Shown here in pieces: positions 54,119 through 63,394 of a DNA stretch of 64,000 bases (positions within the stretch are counted from its first letter, which is position 1; the number at the start of each line of letters is the position of its first letter). Below the pieces are notes generated by a model. That model had not been told where the DNA came from. It was given only the letters and a program-made list of their open reading frames with translations, and did no database searches. A program made the translations under genes and the position numbers. This stretch comes from JAPWJZ01 sp964575605. GTDB taxonomy: Bacteria > Pseudomonadota > Alphaproteobacteria > Micavibrionales > UBA2020. The stretch spans positions 1 through 64,000 of the forward strand of contig CAZNRN010000004.1 in the NCBI GenBank assembly GCA_964575605.1, given 5' to 3'.

Positions 54119-54643
54119 ATGCAACCCATCCCCCCCGGCAAGACGCAGGACGCCATCATCAAGGCCGCGCAGAAAGAGCTGCAGGACAAAGGCTTTGTCG
54201 TCGCCCAGCTGGACAAGCTGCTCGACTGGGCGCGCCGCGGCTCGATGTGGCCGATGACATTCGGTCTGGCATGTTGCGGCGTCGAGATGATCCACAGCTA
54301 CATGAGCCGTTACGACCTCGACCGTTTCGGCGTCATCCCGCGCCCCAGCCCGCGCCAGTCCGACGTGATGATCGTGGCGGGCACGCTGACCAACAAAATG
54401 GCGCCCGCGCTGCGCAAGGTCTACGACCAGATGGCCGAGCCGCGCTGGGTGATCTCGATGGGTTCCTGCGCCAACGGCGGGGGGTATTACCATTACTCAT
54501 ACTCTGTCGTGCGCGGCTGCGACCGCATCGTGCCTGTCGACATCTATGTGCCGGGCTGCCCGCCCACGGCCGAGGCGCTGATCTACGGCATCCTGCAGCT
54601 GCAGAAAAAAATCGGGCGCGAAGATACAAGGCTGGTGCGCTGA
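54119..54643 (+). CDS. nuoB: NADH-quinone oxidoreductase subunit B
   Basis: NuoB holds iron-sulfur cluster N2, the last before quinone. The 174-residue protein has the adjacent cysteines in FGLACCGVEMIH, SMGSCANGGGYYHYSY and YVPGCPPTAEAL that bind the cluster. The stop overlaps the nuoC start by one base (TGATG). Confidence 0.98.
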   Translation: MQPIPPGKTQDAIIKAAQKELQDKGFVVAQLDKLLDWARRGSMWPMTFGLACCGVEMIHSYMSRYDLDRFGVIPRPSPRQSDVMIVAGTLTNKMAPALRKVYDQMAEPRWVISMGSCANGGGYYHYSYSVVRGCDRIVPVDIYVPGCPPTAEALIYGILQLQKKIGREDTRLVR

Positions 54644-55299
54644 TGTCGTTTGAAACACCCGAAGAACTGCTGGCCTATGTCGAACTGTCGATGGCGCCCG
54701 CCATCCTGAAGCAGGAAGTCCTGCTGGGCGAACCGATCGTCACCGTGCGCCGCGAAAGCCTGCGCCGCTTCATGACCTTCCTGCTCAACGACCCTGCCTG
54801 CGATTTCAAGCAACTGCTCGACATCTGCGGCGCCGATTACCCCGAACGCGACGAGCGTTTCGAGGTCGTCTATAACATGCTGAGCCTCAAGCACAACGCG
54901 CGCATCCGCGTGAAGGTGCGCACCGACGAAACCGCGCCGGTCGATTCAATTGCTTCCATCTTCAGCACCGCCAACTGGTTCGAGCGCGAGGTATGGGACA
55001 TGTACGGCGTGTTCTTCAACGACCACCCCGACCTGCGCCGCATTTTGACGGATTACGGCTTCGAAGGCCACCCTCTGCGCAAGGATTTCCCGCTGACGGG
55101 CTTCGTCGAGCTGCGCTATGACGAAACGCTGAAGCGCGTGGTGTACGAACCCGTGAAGCTGCAGCAGGACTACCGCAATTTCGATTTCAACAGCCCCTGG
55201 GAAGGCATGACCACCATGCAGCTTCCCGGCGATGAAAAGGCGCGCAAGCCCAAGATTGGCGCCGACCTGCCGCCGCTGGGCGAGGAGAAGAAGGCATGA
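54643..55299 (+). CDS. nuoC: NADH-quinone oxidoreductase subunit C
   Basis: NuoC is a peripheral-arm subunit without cofactors, separate from NuoD here, unlike the NuoCD fusion of E. coli. From the ATG at 54643 it has 218 residues with FEVVYNMLSLKHNARIRVKV, ANWFEREVWDMYGVFFNDHPDLRRILTDYGFEGHPLRKDFPLTG as family signature, and the end PWEGMTTM. The reading frame extends upstream inside nuoB, but the overlap with the nuoB stop sets the start. A 40-residue charged tail ends in the nuoD overlap. Confidence 0.97.
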   Translation: MSFETPEELLAYVELSMAPAILKQEVLLGEPIVTVRRESLRRFMTFLLNDPACDFKQLLDICGADYPERDERFEVVYNMLSLKHNARIRVKVRTDETAPVDSIASIFSTANWFEREVWDMYGVFFNDHPDLRRILTDYGFEGHPLRKDFPLTGFVELRYDETLKRVVYEPVKLQQDYRNFDFNSPWEGMTTMQLPGDEKARKPKIGADLPPLGEEKKA

Positions 55300-56498
55300 G
55301 CGAAAAAGAAACCGATCTTGCCAGCCAGACGAAGATCAAGCCCTTCACCATGAACTTCGGCCCGCAGCACCCCGCCGCGCACGGCGTGCTGCGCCTTGTG
55401 CTGGAGATGGACGGCGAAGTGGTGGAGCGCGCCGACCCGCATATCGGCCTGCTGCACCGTGGCACCGAGAAGCTGATCGAGCATAAAACATACCTGCAGG
55501 CTGTGCCGTATTTCGACCGCCTCGATTACGTCGCGCCCATGAACCAGGAACATGCATTCGCGCTGGCGGTTGAAAAACTCCTGCGCATCACACCGCCGAA
55601 ACGTGCGCAGCATATCCGCGTGCTGTTCTCGGAAATGACGCGTATCATCAACCATATCCTGAACATCACCACCTATGCGCTCGACGTCGGCGCGCTCACC
55701 CCCGCACTCTGGGGCTTCGAGGAACGCGAAATCGGGATGGAATTCTACGAACGTGTCTGTGGCGCGCGCCTGCACGCGAACTATTTCCGTCCGGGTGGCG
55801 TCCACCAGGACATGCCCGCGGGCCTTGGCGAAGATATGTATGCCTGGGCCGACAAGGTGCTGAAGTTCATCACCGACATGGAAAACCTGCTGACCGAAAA
55901 CCGCATTTTCAAGCAGCGCACGGTCGACATCGGCATCGTGTCGAAAAAAGAAGCGCTCGACTGGGGCTTTACCGGCCCGATGCTGCGCGCCTCGGGCGTG
56001 CCGTGGGACTTGCGCCGGTCGCAGCCCTATGACACCTACGAAGAAATGGATTTCGACATCCCGACCGGCACGACGGGCGACTGCTATGCCCGCTACCTCG
56101 TACGCGTGGAGGAAATGAAGCAGAGCGCGAAAATCATGAAACAAGCGCTCGAGAAAATGACCCCGGGCCCCGTAATGGTCGACGACCACAAAATCACGCC
56201 GCCCAGCCGCGCCGACATGAAGAATTCGATGGAAGCGCTGATCCACCACTTCAAGCTGTATACCGAGGGTTATCACGTGCCCGCGGGCGAAACCTATACC
56301 GCCGTCGAGGCGCCCAAGGGCGAATTCGCGGTGTACCTGGTCTCGGACGGCACCAACAAGCCCTACCGCTGCCACATCCGCGCGCCGGGCTTTGCGCATC
56401 TGCAGGGCATGGATTTCATGTCGCGCGGCCACATGCTGGCCGATGCCGTGTCGATTATCGGCTCGCTGGATATCGTTTTCGGGGAGATTGACCGCTAA
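55296..56498 (+). CDS. nuoD: NADH-quinone oxidoreductase subunit D
   Basis: NuoD forms the quinone-binding pocket together with NuoB. The 400-residue 49-kDa subunit has NFGPQHPAAHGVLRL with the pocket His, HIGLLHRGTEKLIE, YDRLDYVAPMNQEHA-like sequence (FDRLDYVAPMNQEH), and the C-terminal SIIGSLDIVFGEIDR. The start overlaps nuoC by four bases and its end shares one base with the nuoE start. Confidence 0.98.
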   Translation: MSEKETDLASQTKIKPFTMNFGPQHPAAHGVLRLVLEMDGEVVERADPHIGLLHRGTEKLIEHKTYLQAVPYFDRLDYVAPMNQEHAFALAVEKLLRITPPKRAQHIRVLFSEMTRIINHILNITTYALDVGALTPALWGFEEREIGMEFYERVCGARLHANYFRPGGVHQDMPAGLGEDMYAWADKVLKFITDMENLLTENRIFKQRTVDIGIVSKKEALDWGFTGPMLRASGVPWDLRRSQPYDTYEEMDFDIPTGTTGDCYARYLVRVEEMKQSAKIMKQALEKMTPGPVMVDDHKITPPSRADMKNSMEALIHHFKLYTEGYHVPAGETYTAVEAPKGEFAVYLVSDGTNKPYRCHIRAPGFAHLQGMDFMSRGHMLADAVSIIGSLDIVFGEIDR

Positions 56499-57163
56499 TG
56501 GCCCACGCACAAGCAGTACAGTTCGAACAGCCCAAGGAGTTCAAGTTCTCGCCCGAGAACATGAAGCTGATCGAAAAGCATATCGCCAAATACCCGAAGG
56601 GCAGGCAGGCGAGCGCCGTGATGGTGCTGCTGGATATCGCGCAGAAGCAGCACGACAACTGGATTCCCGAAGCCGCTATGGTTGAAATCGGCCGCATCCT
56701 CGATATGCCGCGCATCAAGGTTTTCGAGGTCGCGACCTTCTATACCATGTACAACCTGTCCCCCAAGGGCAAACACCACCTGCAATTCTGCACCACCACG
56801 CCCTGCTGGCTGGCAGGTTCGGCGGATGTGGTGAAGGCCTGCGAAAAGCATCTCGGCATTCACCTTGGCGAGACGACCAAGGACGGCATGTTCACGATTA
56901 CCGAGGTCGAATGCCTGGGCGCCTGCGTTAACGCGCCCGTCGTGCAGCGCAACGGCGACGATTTCTATGAAGACCTGACGCCTGAAAACGTCATCGGCGT
57001 GCTCGACGCGCTGAAGGCCGGCAAGGAAGTGCCCAAAGGCTCGCAGACCGGCCGCCTTTGCTCGCTGGGTGCGCAAGGCGCGACCTGCCTGCATGACGTC
57101 GCGAAGAAGACCGGCCATAAAATCGCCGGCGAAGCCGAAACGTCCAAAGGGAAGAAAAAATAA
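56498..57163 (+). CDS. nuoE: NADH-quinone oxidoreductase subunit E
   Basis: NuoE carries the [2Fe-2S] cluster N1a beside the NADH site. The 221-residue protein has the thioredoxin-like fold with CTTTPC and ECLGACVNAP giving the four cluster cysteines. The C-terminal extension of about 50 residues (SQTGRLCSLGAQGATCLHDVAKKTGHKI...) has two further Cys and a Lys-rich end; extensions of this kind are variable in alphaproteobacteria. The stop overlaps the nuoF ATG by one base. Confidence 0.97.
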   Translation: MAHAQAVQFEQPKEFKFSPENMKLIEKHIAKYPKGRQASAVMVLLDIAQKQHDNWIPEAAMVEIGRILDMPRIKVFEVATFYTMYNLSPKGKHHLQFCTTTPCWLAGSADVVKACEKHLGIHLGETTKDGMFTITEVECLGACVNAPVVQRNGDDFYEDLTPENVIGVLDALKAGKEVPKGSQTGRLCSLGAQGATCLHDVAKKTGHKIAGEAETSKGKKK

Positions 57164-58446
57164 TGCTCGAGGACAAGGACAGGATATTCACCAACCTCTA
57201 CGGTTGGGAAAGCGCGGGCCTCAAGGAAGCCAAGGCGCGCGGCAACTGGAACGGCACGAAAGACCTGCTGGCCAAGGGGCGCGACTGGATTATCGAGGAA
57301 GTAAAGAAATCCGAACTGCGCGGCCGCGGCGGCGCGGGCTTCCCGACGGGCATGAAGTGGTCCTTCATGCCGAAAGAGTCAAAGGATGGCCGCCCCAGCT
57401 ACCTCGTCATCAACGCCGATGAATCCGAACCGGGCACCTGCAAGGACCGCGATATTATCCGGCACGAACCGCATACCATTATCGAAGGCGCGCTGATCGC
57501 TTCCTTCGCCATGGGCGCCCATGCCTGCTACATATATATAAGGGGCGAGTTTTACCACGAGGCCATGGCGCTCGAGAAAGCCATCGCCGAAGCCTATGAT
57601 GCCAAGCTGGTAGGCAAAAATGCCTGCGGCAGCGGCTGGGATTTCGACATCTATGTGCACCGCGGGGCCGGGGCCTATATCTGCGGCGAGGAAACGGCGC
57701 TGCTGAACTCCCTCGAAGGCAAGAAAGGCTTCCCGCGAAACAAGCCGCCGTTCCCGGCGGGCGCGGGTTTGTACGCCTGCCCGACGACGGTCAACAACAT
57801 TGAAACGATTGCCGTTGTGCCCGAAATCCTGCGCCGCGGCGCGGGATGGTTCGCCGGCATCGGCAAGGAAAAGAACCGCGGCACGAAGGTCTTCTGCATC
57901 TCCGGCCACGTCAACAATCCGTGCAACGTCGAAGAAGCGATGAGCATCCCGCTAAAGGAGCTTATCGAGAAACACGGCGGCGGCGTGCGTGGCGGGTGGG
58001 ACAACCTGTTGGCGGTCATTCCCGGCGGTTCCTCGACGCGACTGCTGCCGCGCGATATCTGCGACAACGTGCTGATGGATTTCGACAGCCTGCGCGCCGT
58101 CAACTCGGGCCTTGGCACCGCGGCGGTCATTGTCATGGATAAATCGACAGACATTATATATGCGATTGCGCGCCTTGCGCGTTTCTACTGGCACGAAAGC
58201 TGCGGCCAGTGCACGCCCTGCCGCGAAGGTACGGGCTGGATGTACCGCATCATGCAACGCATGGTGAAGGGCGAAGCCGACATAACCGAAATCGACATGC
58301 TGCTCGATATCGGCTCGGAAATCGAAGGCCATACCATTTGCGCCCACGGCGACGCCTCGGCGTGGCCCATCCAGGGGCTGATCAAGCATTTCCGCCCCGA
58401 GATGGAAAAGCGCATTCTTGAATACCGGAAGAGGATTGCGGCGTGA
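57163..58446 (+). CDS. nuoF: NADH-quinone oxidoreductase subunit F
   Basis: NuoF binds NADH and FMN and cluster N3. The 427-residue protein has GRGGAGFPTGMKWSFMP (NADH loop), NADESEPGTCKDRDI (FMN site), GAGAYICGEETALLNSLEGKKGFPR and the cluster motif SCGQCTPCREGTGWM. It ends in a four-base overlap with the inserted small membrane ORF rather than with nuoG as is usual. Confidence 0.98.
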   Translation: MLEDKDRIFTNLYGWESAGLKEAKARGNWNGTKDLLAKGRDWIIEEVKKSELRGRGGAGFPTGMKWSFMPKESKDGRPSYLVINADESEPGTCKDRDIIRHEPHTIIEGALIASFAMGAHACYIYIRGEFYHEAMALEKAIAEAYDAKLVGKNACGSGWDFDIYVHRGAGAYICGEETALLNSLEGKKGFPRNKPPFPAGAGLYACPTTVNNIETIAVVPEILRRGAGWFAGIGKEKNRGTKVFCISGHVNNPCNVEEAMSIPLKELIEKHGGGVRGGWDNLLAVIPGGSSTRLLPRDICDNVLMDFDSLRAVNSGLGTAAVIVMDKSTDIIYAIARLARFYWHESCGQCTPCREGTGWMYRIMQRMVKGEADITEIDMLLDIGSEIEGHTICAHGDASAWPIQGLIKHFRPEMEKRILEYRKRIAA

Positions 58447-58859
58447 GCTATCTCATAATGAAACAACAGTCGGAAAGTGGGACGGTGAGCATGTCGCTTT
58501 TTTCCAAGACACTTTTGGCTTTCGTGTTTTCTTTTATCCTTGCGCATGCGCTCCTTTGGTTTTTGGTTAGCATAAACTTGTTCACTGAAGTAAGTGTATT
58601 TGCCTTCGGTATTTTTAGTCTGGTGCCTTCAATCATCTACTGGGTTGCTTCCGGGGTGGCGTTTGAAAAGAACGAGGAAAAAGGCTTCTCGTTAATGGCG
58701 GCATTTTCTACTGTGCTGTTGGTAACATTGGGTATCAATTATTCCTCTTCTAGCGGTTCAGGTGCGGGAGCTCTTGTGATGTTAATTTACGGCGTCACCT
58801 TCATGCCTTCATATTTGTTGTCGATGTTGTTCCTTCTTATTAAAGGCAGGAGATCCTAA
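58443..58859 (+). CDS. Small AT-rich membrane protein inserted between nuoF and nuoG
   Basis: The 138-residue ORF starts at a GTG that overlaps the nuoF stop by four bases (with GGAAGAGG upstream) and ends sharing one base with the nuoG ATG, so it is fully embedded in the operon. Four membrane segments are visible (about 20-40, 47-67, 80-99, 110-132). Its base composition is visibly more AT-rich than the flanking nuo genes. It is not a known complex I subunit. Possible start alternatives are ATG 58458 or 58491. It could be an accessory factor or an acquired gene. Confidence 0.75.
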   Translation: MSYLIMKQQSESGTVSMSLFSKTLLAFVFSFILAHALLWFLVSINLFTEVSVFAFGIFSLVPSIIYWVASGVAFEKNEEKGFSLMAAFSTVLLVTLGINYSSSSGSGAGALVMLIYGVTFMPSYLLSMLFLLIKGRRS

Positions 58860-60895
58860 TGCCTAAACTGACAATCGACGGAATGGAAGTCACGGTTGAT
58901 CCCGGCACGTCTATCATCCAGGCGGCGGAACAGCTGGGTATTGAAATCCCGCGCTTCTGCTACCACGACAAGCTTTCCGTGCCGGCCAACTGCCGTATGT
59001 GCCTCGTCGAGGTCGAAAAATCGCCCAAGCCTGTCGCCTCCTGCGCCATGCCCTGCGCCGACGATATGAAGGTGCATACCAATTCGCCGCTCGCCCAAAA
59101 GGCGCGCAAGGGCGTGATTGAAATGCTGCTCATCAACCATCCGCTGGATTGCCCGATCTGCGACCAGGGCGGCGAGTGCGATTTGCAGGACCAGACGGTT
59201 GCGTTTGGTTTCGACCGTTCCCGCTACCGCGAGGAAAAACGCGCGGTGAAGGACAAGGAACTGGGCCCGCTGGTGAAAACCATCATGACCCGTTGCATTC
59301 ATTGCACCCGTTGCGTGCGTTTTGGCGACGAAATCGCAGGCGTGGACGAAATGGGCGTGCTGAACCGTGGCGAACACCTCGAAATCGGCACCTACGTCGA
59401 GCAGATGGTGACGTCGGAGCTGTCCGGCAATATCATCGATATCTGTCCCGTCGGCGCGCTGACCTCGAAACCCTATGCCTTCACGGCACGTCCTTGGGAG
59501 CTGCGCAAGACTGAAAGCATCGACGTGTCGGACGCGGTCGGCTCCAACATCCGCATCGACACGCGCGGCGGTGAAGTGCTGCGCGTGCTGCCCCGCCTGC
59601 ACGAAGATGTGAACGAGGAATGGATTTCCGACAAGGCACGTTTCTCCATCGACGGCTTGAAAAACCAGCGCCTCGACCGCCCCTATGTGCGCGTCAACGG
59701 CAAGCTGTTGCCCGTCGCATGGCAGCAGGCGCTCGATGAAATCGCCGATAAACTCGACGACACCGACGGCAAGAAAATCGCCGCCATCGTTGGCGACCTT
59801 GCGGATTGTGAATCGATTGTCGCGCTGAAGGATTTCATGGAAGCGCTCGGCACCAAAAACCTCGAATGCCGCCAGGATGGCGCGCAGTTCGACACGGCGC
59901 AACCCTGCGGCTACCGCTTCAACACCACCATCGCGGGTATCGAGCAGGCGGATGCAATCCTGCTCGTCGGCACCAACCCGCGCGTCGAGGCTGCGCTGGT
60001 CAATGCGCGCATCCGCAAGACCTGGCTGGCAAAACGCATCAAGATCGGCGTTATCGGCCAGCAGGCGGATTTGAACTATCCTTATAAATATCTCGGCGCC
60101 GGCCCCGAAACGCTGGAAGAACTGGCGAAGGGGAAGGGTGCTTTCGCGGATGTGCTGTCGAAGGCGCAGAACCCGATGATCATCCTCGGCCCCGGCGCTT
60201 TCGGCCGCGACGACGGCATGGAAATCCATGCGCTCGCCCGCAAGGTCGCCGAGAAATTCAACATGGTCAAGGACGGCTGGAACGGCTTCAACCTGCTGCA
60301 TACGCAGGCAAGCCGCGTCGGCGCGCTCGAGCTGGGCTTTACCGGCGGCGACCTCGACAAAATGCTGAAGGCCGACGTGCTCTACCTGCTGGGCGCGGAT
60401 GAAATCCCCGTCGGTTCCCTTGGCAAAGACACGTTTGTGATTTATCAAGGCCACCACGGCGACAAGGCGGCGGCGCGTGCCGACGTTATCCTGCCGGGTG
60501 CCGCCTATACCGAAAAGAACGCGACCTACGTGAACGTCGAGGGCAGGGCGCAGGTGGCGAAACAGGCTGTCTTCCCGCCCGGCGATGCGCGCGAAGACTG
60601 GAAAATCATCCGCGCACTTTCGGAAGTGGCGAACAAGGCGCTGCCTTACAACGACCTCGGCGAAATCCGCGCGCGCCTTGCCAAAGCCAACCCGATATTC
60701 AAGACGCCCGACACCATCGTCGCGGCGGAATGGAGGAATTTCGGCAAGGACGGCAAGTGCGATGATGCGCCCTTTGGCCATTACATCGAAAACTTCTACC
60801 AGACCGATGTCATCTCCCGCGCCTCCAAGGTCATGGCGGATTGCACGGAGGCTTTCGTGAACGGCCAGAAAGAGAAAACGGGCACCCATGGCTAA
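58859..60895 (+). CDS. nuoG: NADH-quinone oxidoreductase subunit G
   Basis: NuoG is the largest peripheral subunit and holds clusters N1b, N4 and N5. The 678-residue protein has the [2Fe-2S] set FCYHDKLSVPANCRMCLVE, the His-Cys cluster HPLDCPICDQGGECDLQD, the CIHCTRCVRF and DICPVGALTSKP motifs, and then a molybdopterin-oxidoreductase-like domain without cofactor (LLGADEIP, ILPGAAYTEKNATYVNVEGR). The length is normal for alphaproteobacteria. The end overlaps nuoH by eight bases. Confidence 0.97.
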   Translation: MPKLTIDGMEVTVDPGTSIIQAAEQLGIEIPRFCYHDKLSVPANCRMCLVEVEKSPKPVASCAMPCADDMKVHTNSPLAQKARKGVIEMLLINHPLDCPICDQGGECDLQDQTVAFGFDRSRYREEKRAVKDKELGPLVKTIMTRCIHCTRCVRFGDEIAGVDEMGVLNRGEHLEIGTYVEQMVTSELSGNIIDICPVGALTSKPYAFTARPWELRKTESIDVSDAVGSNIRIDTRGGEVLRVLPRLHEDVNEEWISDKARFSIDGLKNQRLDRPYVRVNGKLLPVAWQQALDEIADKLDDTDGKKIAAIVGDLADCESIVALKDFMEALGTKNLECRQDGAQFDTAQPCGYRFNTTIAGIEQADAILLVGTNPRVEAALVNARIRKTWLAKRIKIGVIGQQADLNYPYKYLGAGPETLEELAKGKGAFADVLSKAQNPMIILGPGAFGRDDGMEIHALARKVAEKFNMVKDGWNGFNLLHTQASRVGALELGFTGGDLDKMLKADVLYLLGADEIPVGSLGKDTFVIYQGHHGDKAAARADVILPGAAYTEKNATYVNVEGRAQVAKQAVFPPGDAREDWKIIRALSEVANKALPYNDLGEIRARLAKANPIFKTPDTIVAAEWRNFGKDGKCDDAPFGHYIENFYQTDVISRASKVMADCTEAFVNGQKEKTGTHG

Positions 60896-61958
60896 CGAAC
60901 TTTTTGGCGTTTTCAAAACCGATTTCTGGACGCAAACGGTATGTTCGGCGGAATTCTGCACCTCATATGTGCAGCCTGTCGCCAATATCGTCGTCTGGAT
61001 ACTCTGCTTCGTCGGCCCGCTGATCATCGGCATGGCCTACCTGACCTATGCCGAGCGCAAAGTGCTTGCCGCGATGCAGATGCGCCAAGGCCCAATGGTT
61101 GTCGGCCCCTTCGGCCTGCTGCAGCCTCTGGCTGACGGCATTAAGCTCCTGGGCAAGGAAACCATCATCCCCGCGGGCGCGAACCGCGCGGTGTTCGTGA
61201 TCGCCCCGATGCTGACCTTTATGCTGTCGCTGATCGCATGGGCGGTTATTCCCGTCAGTTCCGGCTGGGTGTTGGCGAATATCAACGTCGGCGTCTTGTA
61301 CCTCTTCGCTATTTCGTCGCTGGGCGTTTACGGCATCCTGATGGCCGGCTGGGCGTCGAACTCGCGCTACGCCTTCCTCGGCGGCCTGCGCTCCGCCGCG
61401 CAGATGGTGTCTTACGAAGTTTCCATGGGCTTCGTCCTCGTGACCGTGCTGCTGGCGACCGGTTCTCTAAACCTGACCGCCATCGTCGAAGCCCAGCGTC
61501 CTTGGTGGGTTATTTTACTTCTGTTCCCGATGATGGTCGTATTCGTCATCTCGGCGCTGGCTGAAACCAACCGCGCGCCTTTCGACCTGCCCGAAGGCGA
61601 ATCCGAACTAGTGGGGGGGTATAACGTCGAATACTCGTCGATGACCTTCGCGCTGTTCTTCCTCGGCGAATACATGAACATGATCCTGATGAGCGGGATG
61701 ACGACCGTGCTGTTCCTCGGGGGTTGGAAGGTACCTTTTGGCTTGGAGCAGTTATCGTTCATCCCCGGTATCATTTGGTTTGGTATCAAGGTTTCTATCG
61801 TTCTCTTCTTCTTCATCTGGACGCGCGCGACGCTGCCGCGCTTCCGTTACGACCAGTTGATGCGCCTTGGCTGGAAGGTCTTTTTGCCCTTTACGCTGGT
61901 ATGGGTCATCGTGGTCGCGGGCGCGCTGCTCTATAAAAATGCGCTGCCCGGCATGTAA
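60888..61958 (+). CDS. nuoH: NADH-quinone oxidoreductase subunit H
   Basis: NuoH connects the quinone cavity to the proton channels. The 356-residue protein has about eight membrane helices and conserved loops YAERKVLAAMQMRQGP, GPFGLLQPLADGIKLLGKE, SAAQMVSYEVSMGF and AETNRAPFDLPEGESELV. Start and end fit the operon spacing (eight-base overlap before, eleven-base gap after). Confidence 0.97.
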   Translation: MANELFGVFKTDFWTQTVCSAEFCTSYVQPVANIVVWILCFVGPLIIGMAYLTYAERKVLAAMQMRQGPMVVGPFGLLQPLADGIKLLGKETIIPAGANRAVFVIAPMLTFMLSLIAWAVIPVSSGWVLANINVGVLYLFAISSLGVYGILMAGWASNSRYAFLGGLRSAAQMVSYEVSMGFVLVTVLLATGSLNLTAIVEAQRPWWVILLLFPMMVVFVISALAETNRAPFDLPEGESELVGGYNVEYSSMTFALFFLGEYMNMILMSGMTTVLFLGGWKVPFGLEQLSFIPGIIWFGIKVSIVLFFFIWTRATLPRFRYDQLMRLGWKVFLPFTLVWVIVVAGALLYKNALPGM

Positions 61959-61969
61959 AAGGAAACAAA

Positions 61970-62455
61970 ATGTCGTTTAAAAGAACACTCAATAGTTTCC
62001 TGCTGGTAGAAATCGTTAAGGGTTTTCTGCTGACCTTCAGCTATATCTTCAAGCCCAAGGTCACGCTGAACTACCCTTTCGAAAAAGGCCCGCTCTCGCC
62101 CCGTTTCCGCGGCGAACACGCGCTGCGCCGCTACCCGAACGGGGAAGAGCGCTGCATCGCCTGCAAACTGTGCGAGGCCATCTGCCCCGCGCAGGCCATC
62201 ACCATCGAAGCCGAACCCCGCGAAGACGGCAGCCGCCGCACCACTCGTTACGACATCGACATGACGAAGTGCATCTACTGTGGCCTTTGCCAGGAAGCCT
62301 GCCCGGTGGACGCCATCGTCGAAGGCCCGAACTTCGAATTCGCGACCGAAACGCGCGAGGAGCTTTACTACAACAAACAAAAATTGCTCGATAACGGCGA
62401 CCGCTGGGAAGCCCAGCTGGCCGCCAACATCGAAGCCGACGCGCCGTACAGATAA
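61970..62455 (+). CDS. nuoI: NADH-quinone oxidoreductase subunit I
   Basis: NuoI carries the two [4Fe-4S] clusters N6a and N6b. The 161-residue protein has ERCIACKLCEAICPAQAI and KCIYCGLCQEACPVDAIVEGPNFE as its two cluster motifs, and the N-terminal amphipathic helix for membrane contact. The RFRGEHALRRYPNGEERC stretch is typical of the alphaproteobacterial and mitochondrial form. Confidence 0.98.
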   Translation: MSFKRTLNSFLLVEIVKGFLLTFSYIFKPKVTLNYPFEKGPLSPRFRGEHALRRYPNGEERCIACKLCEAICPAQAITIEAEPREDGSRRTTRYDIDMTKCIYCGLCQEACPVDAIVEGPNFEFATETREELYYNKQKLLDNGDRWEAQLAANIEADAPYR

Positions 62456-62466
62456 GGACATATATA

Positions 62467-63081
62467 ATGGTAGAGGCGATATTCTTTTACATGTTCTCGG
62501 CCGTGCTGATTGCCAGCGGCATTGCCGTGATTTCGGCACGCAATCCGGTGCATTCCGTCCTGTTCCTGATACTCGCCTTCTTCAACGCGGCGGGGCTTTT
62601 TGTGATGCTGGGCGCCGAGTTCCTCGCGATGATTTTGGTTATCGTCTACGTGGGCGCGGTCGCCGTGCTGTTCCTTTTCGTCGTCATGATGCTCGACATC
62701 AATTTCGCTGAGCTGCGCCGCGGCATGCTGAGGCACCTGCCTATCGGTGGCACTATCGGTGCCGTCCTGCTGGCGGAACTCTGCTGGATTTACCGCAGCT
62801 GGGCGCCGTCTTCCCTTATCGCGAACGCCGCGCAACCTATTCCGCAGCCTGAAGCCGGTATCAGCAACACGCAAGCGCTGGGTCAGGTGCTTTACACGCA
62901 CTATGTCTACCTCTTCCAGCTGTCCGGCCTTATCCTGCTGGTCGCCATGATTGGCGCGATCACGCTGACGCTGCGCGAACGCAGGGGCGTCCGCCGCCAG
63001 TCAATCGCGTCGCAGGTCAGCCGTAACCCCAAAGACGTGCTGATTATCGAAAAAATAAAACCCAGAGAGGGAGTGTCGTAA
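62467..63081 (+). CDS. nuoJ: NADH-quinone oxidoreductase subunit J
   Basis: NuoJ is a small membrane subunit with five helices. The 204-residue protein has ARNPVHSVLFLILAFFNAAGLFVMLGAEFLAMILVIVYVGAVAVLFLFVVMML in its first half, which includes the conserved pi-bulge helix. A longer loop (about residues 95-140) and a charged cytoplasmic end follow. The stop overlaps the nuoK ATG by one base. Confidence 0.97.
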   Translation: MVEAIFFYMFSAVLIASGIAVISARNPVHSVLFLILAFFNAAGLFVMLGAEFLAMILVIVYVGAVAVLFLFVVMMLDINFAELRRGMLRHLPIGGTIGAVLLAELCWIYRSWAPSSLIANAAQPIPQPEAGISNTQALGQVLYTHYVYLFQLSGLILLVAMIGAITLTLRERRGVRRQSIASQVSRNPKDVLIIEKIKPREGVS

Positions 63082-63389
63082 TGGTGATCGGTATCGAACA
63101 TTTCCTGTTGGTTTCCGGCATTCTGTTCACGCTGGGCGTCTTCGGCATATTCCTGAACCGCCGCAACGTCATCATCATATTAATGTCCATCGAACTTATC
63201 CTGCTGTCGGTCAGCCTCAACATGGTCGCCTTTTCGGCGCAGCTGCATGACCTGACGGGGCAGGTGTTCTCGATGTTCATCCTGACCGTGGCGGCGGCGG
63301 AGGCGGCCATCGGCCTTGCCATCCTCGTCGTCTTTTTCCGCAACAAAAGCTCGATCGCGGTCGAGGATATCAACGCGCTTAAAGGGTAA
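63081..63389 (+). CDS. nuoK: NADH-quinone oxidoreductase subunit K
   Basis: NuoK has three membrane helices and two Glu residues that carry protons. The 102-residue protein contains SIELILLSVSLNMVAFS with the first Glu and TVAAAEAAIGLAILVVFFRN with the second. Length and hydrophobic pattern are those of the family. NuoL starts five bases after its stop. Confidence 0.97.
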   Translation: MVIGIEHFLLVSGILFTLGVFGIFLNRRNVIIILMSIELILLSVSLNMVAFSAQLHDLTGQVFSMFILTVAAAEAAIGLAILVVFFRNKSSIAVEDINALKG

Positions 63390-63394
63390 CGACA

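Noticed and set aside
54247..54642. N-terminal extension of nuoC inside nuoB.
   Set aside because: It is a frame-shifted reading of nuoB; the nuoC ATG at 54643 overlaps the nuoB stop and begins the family's normal sequence.
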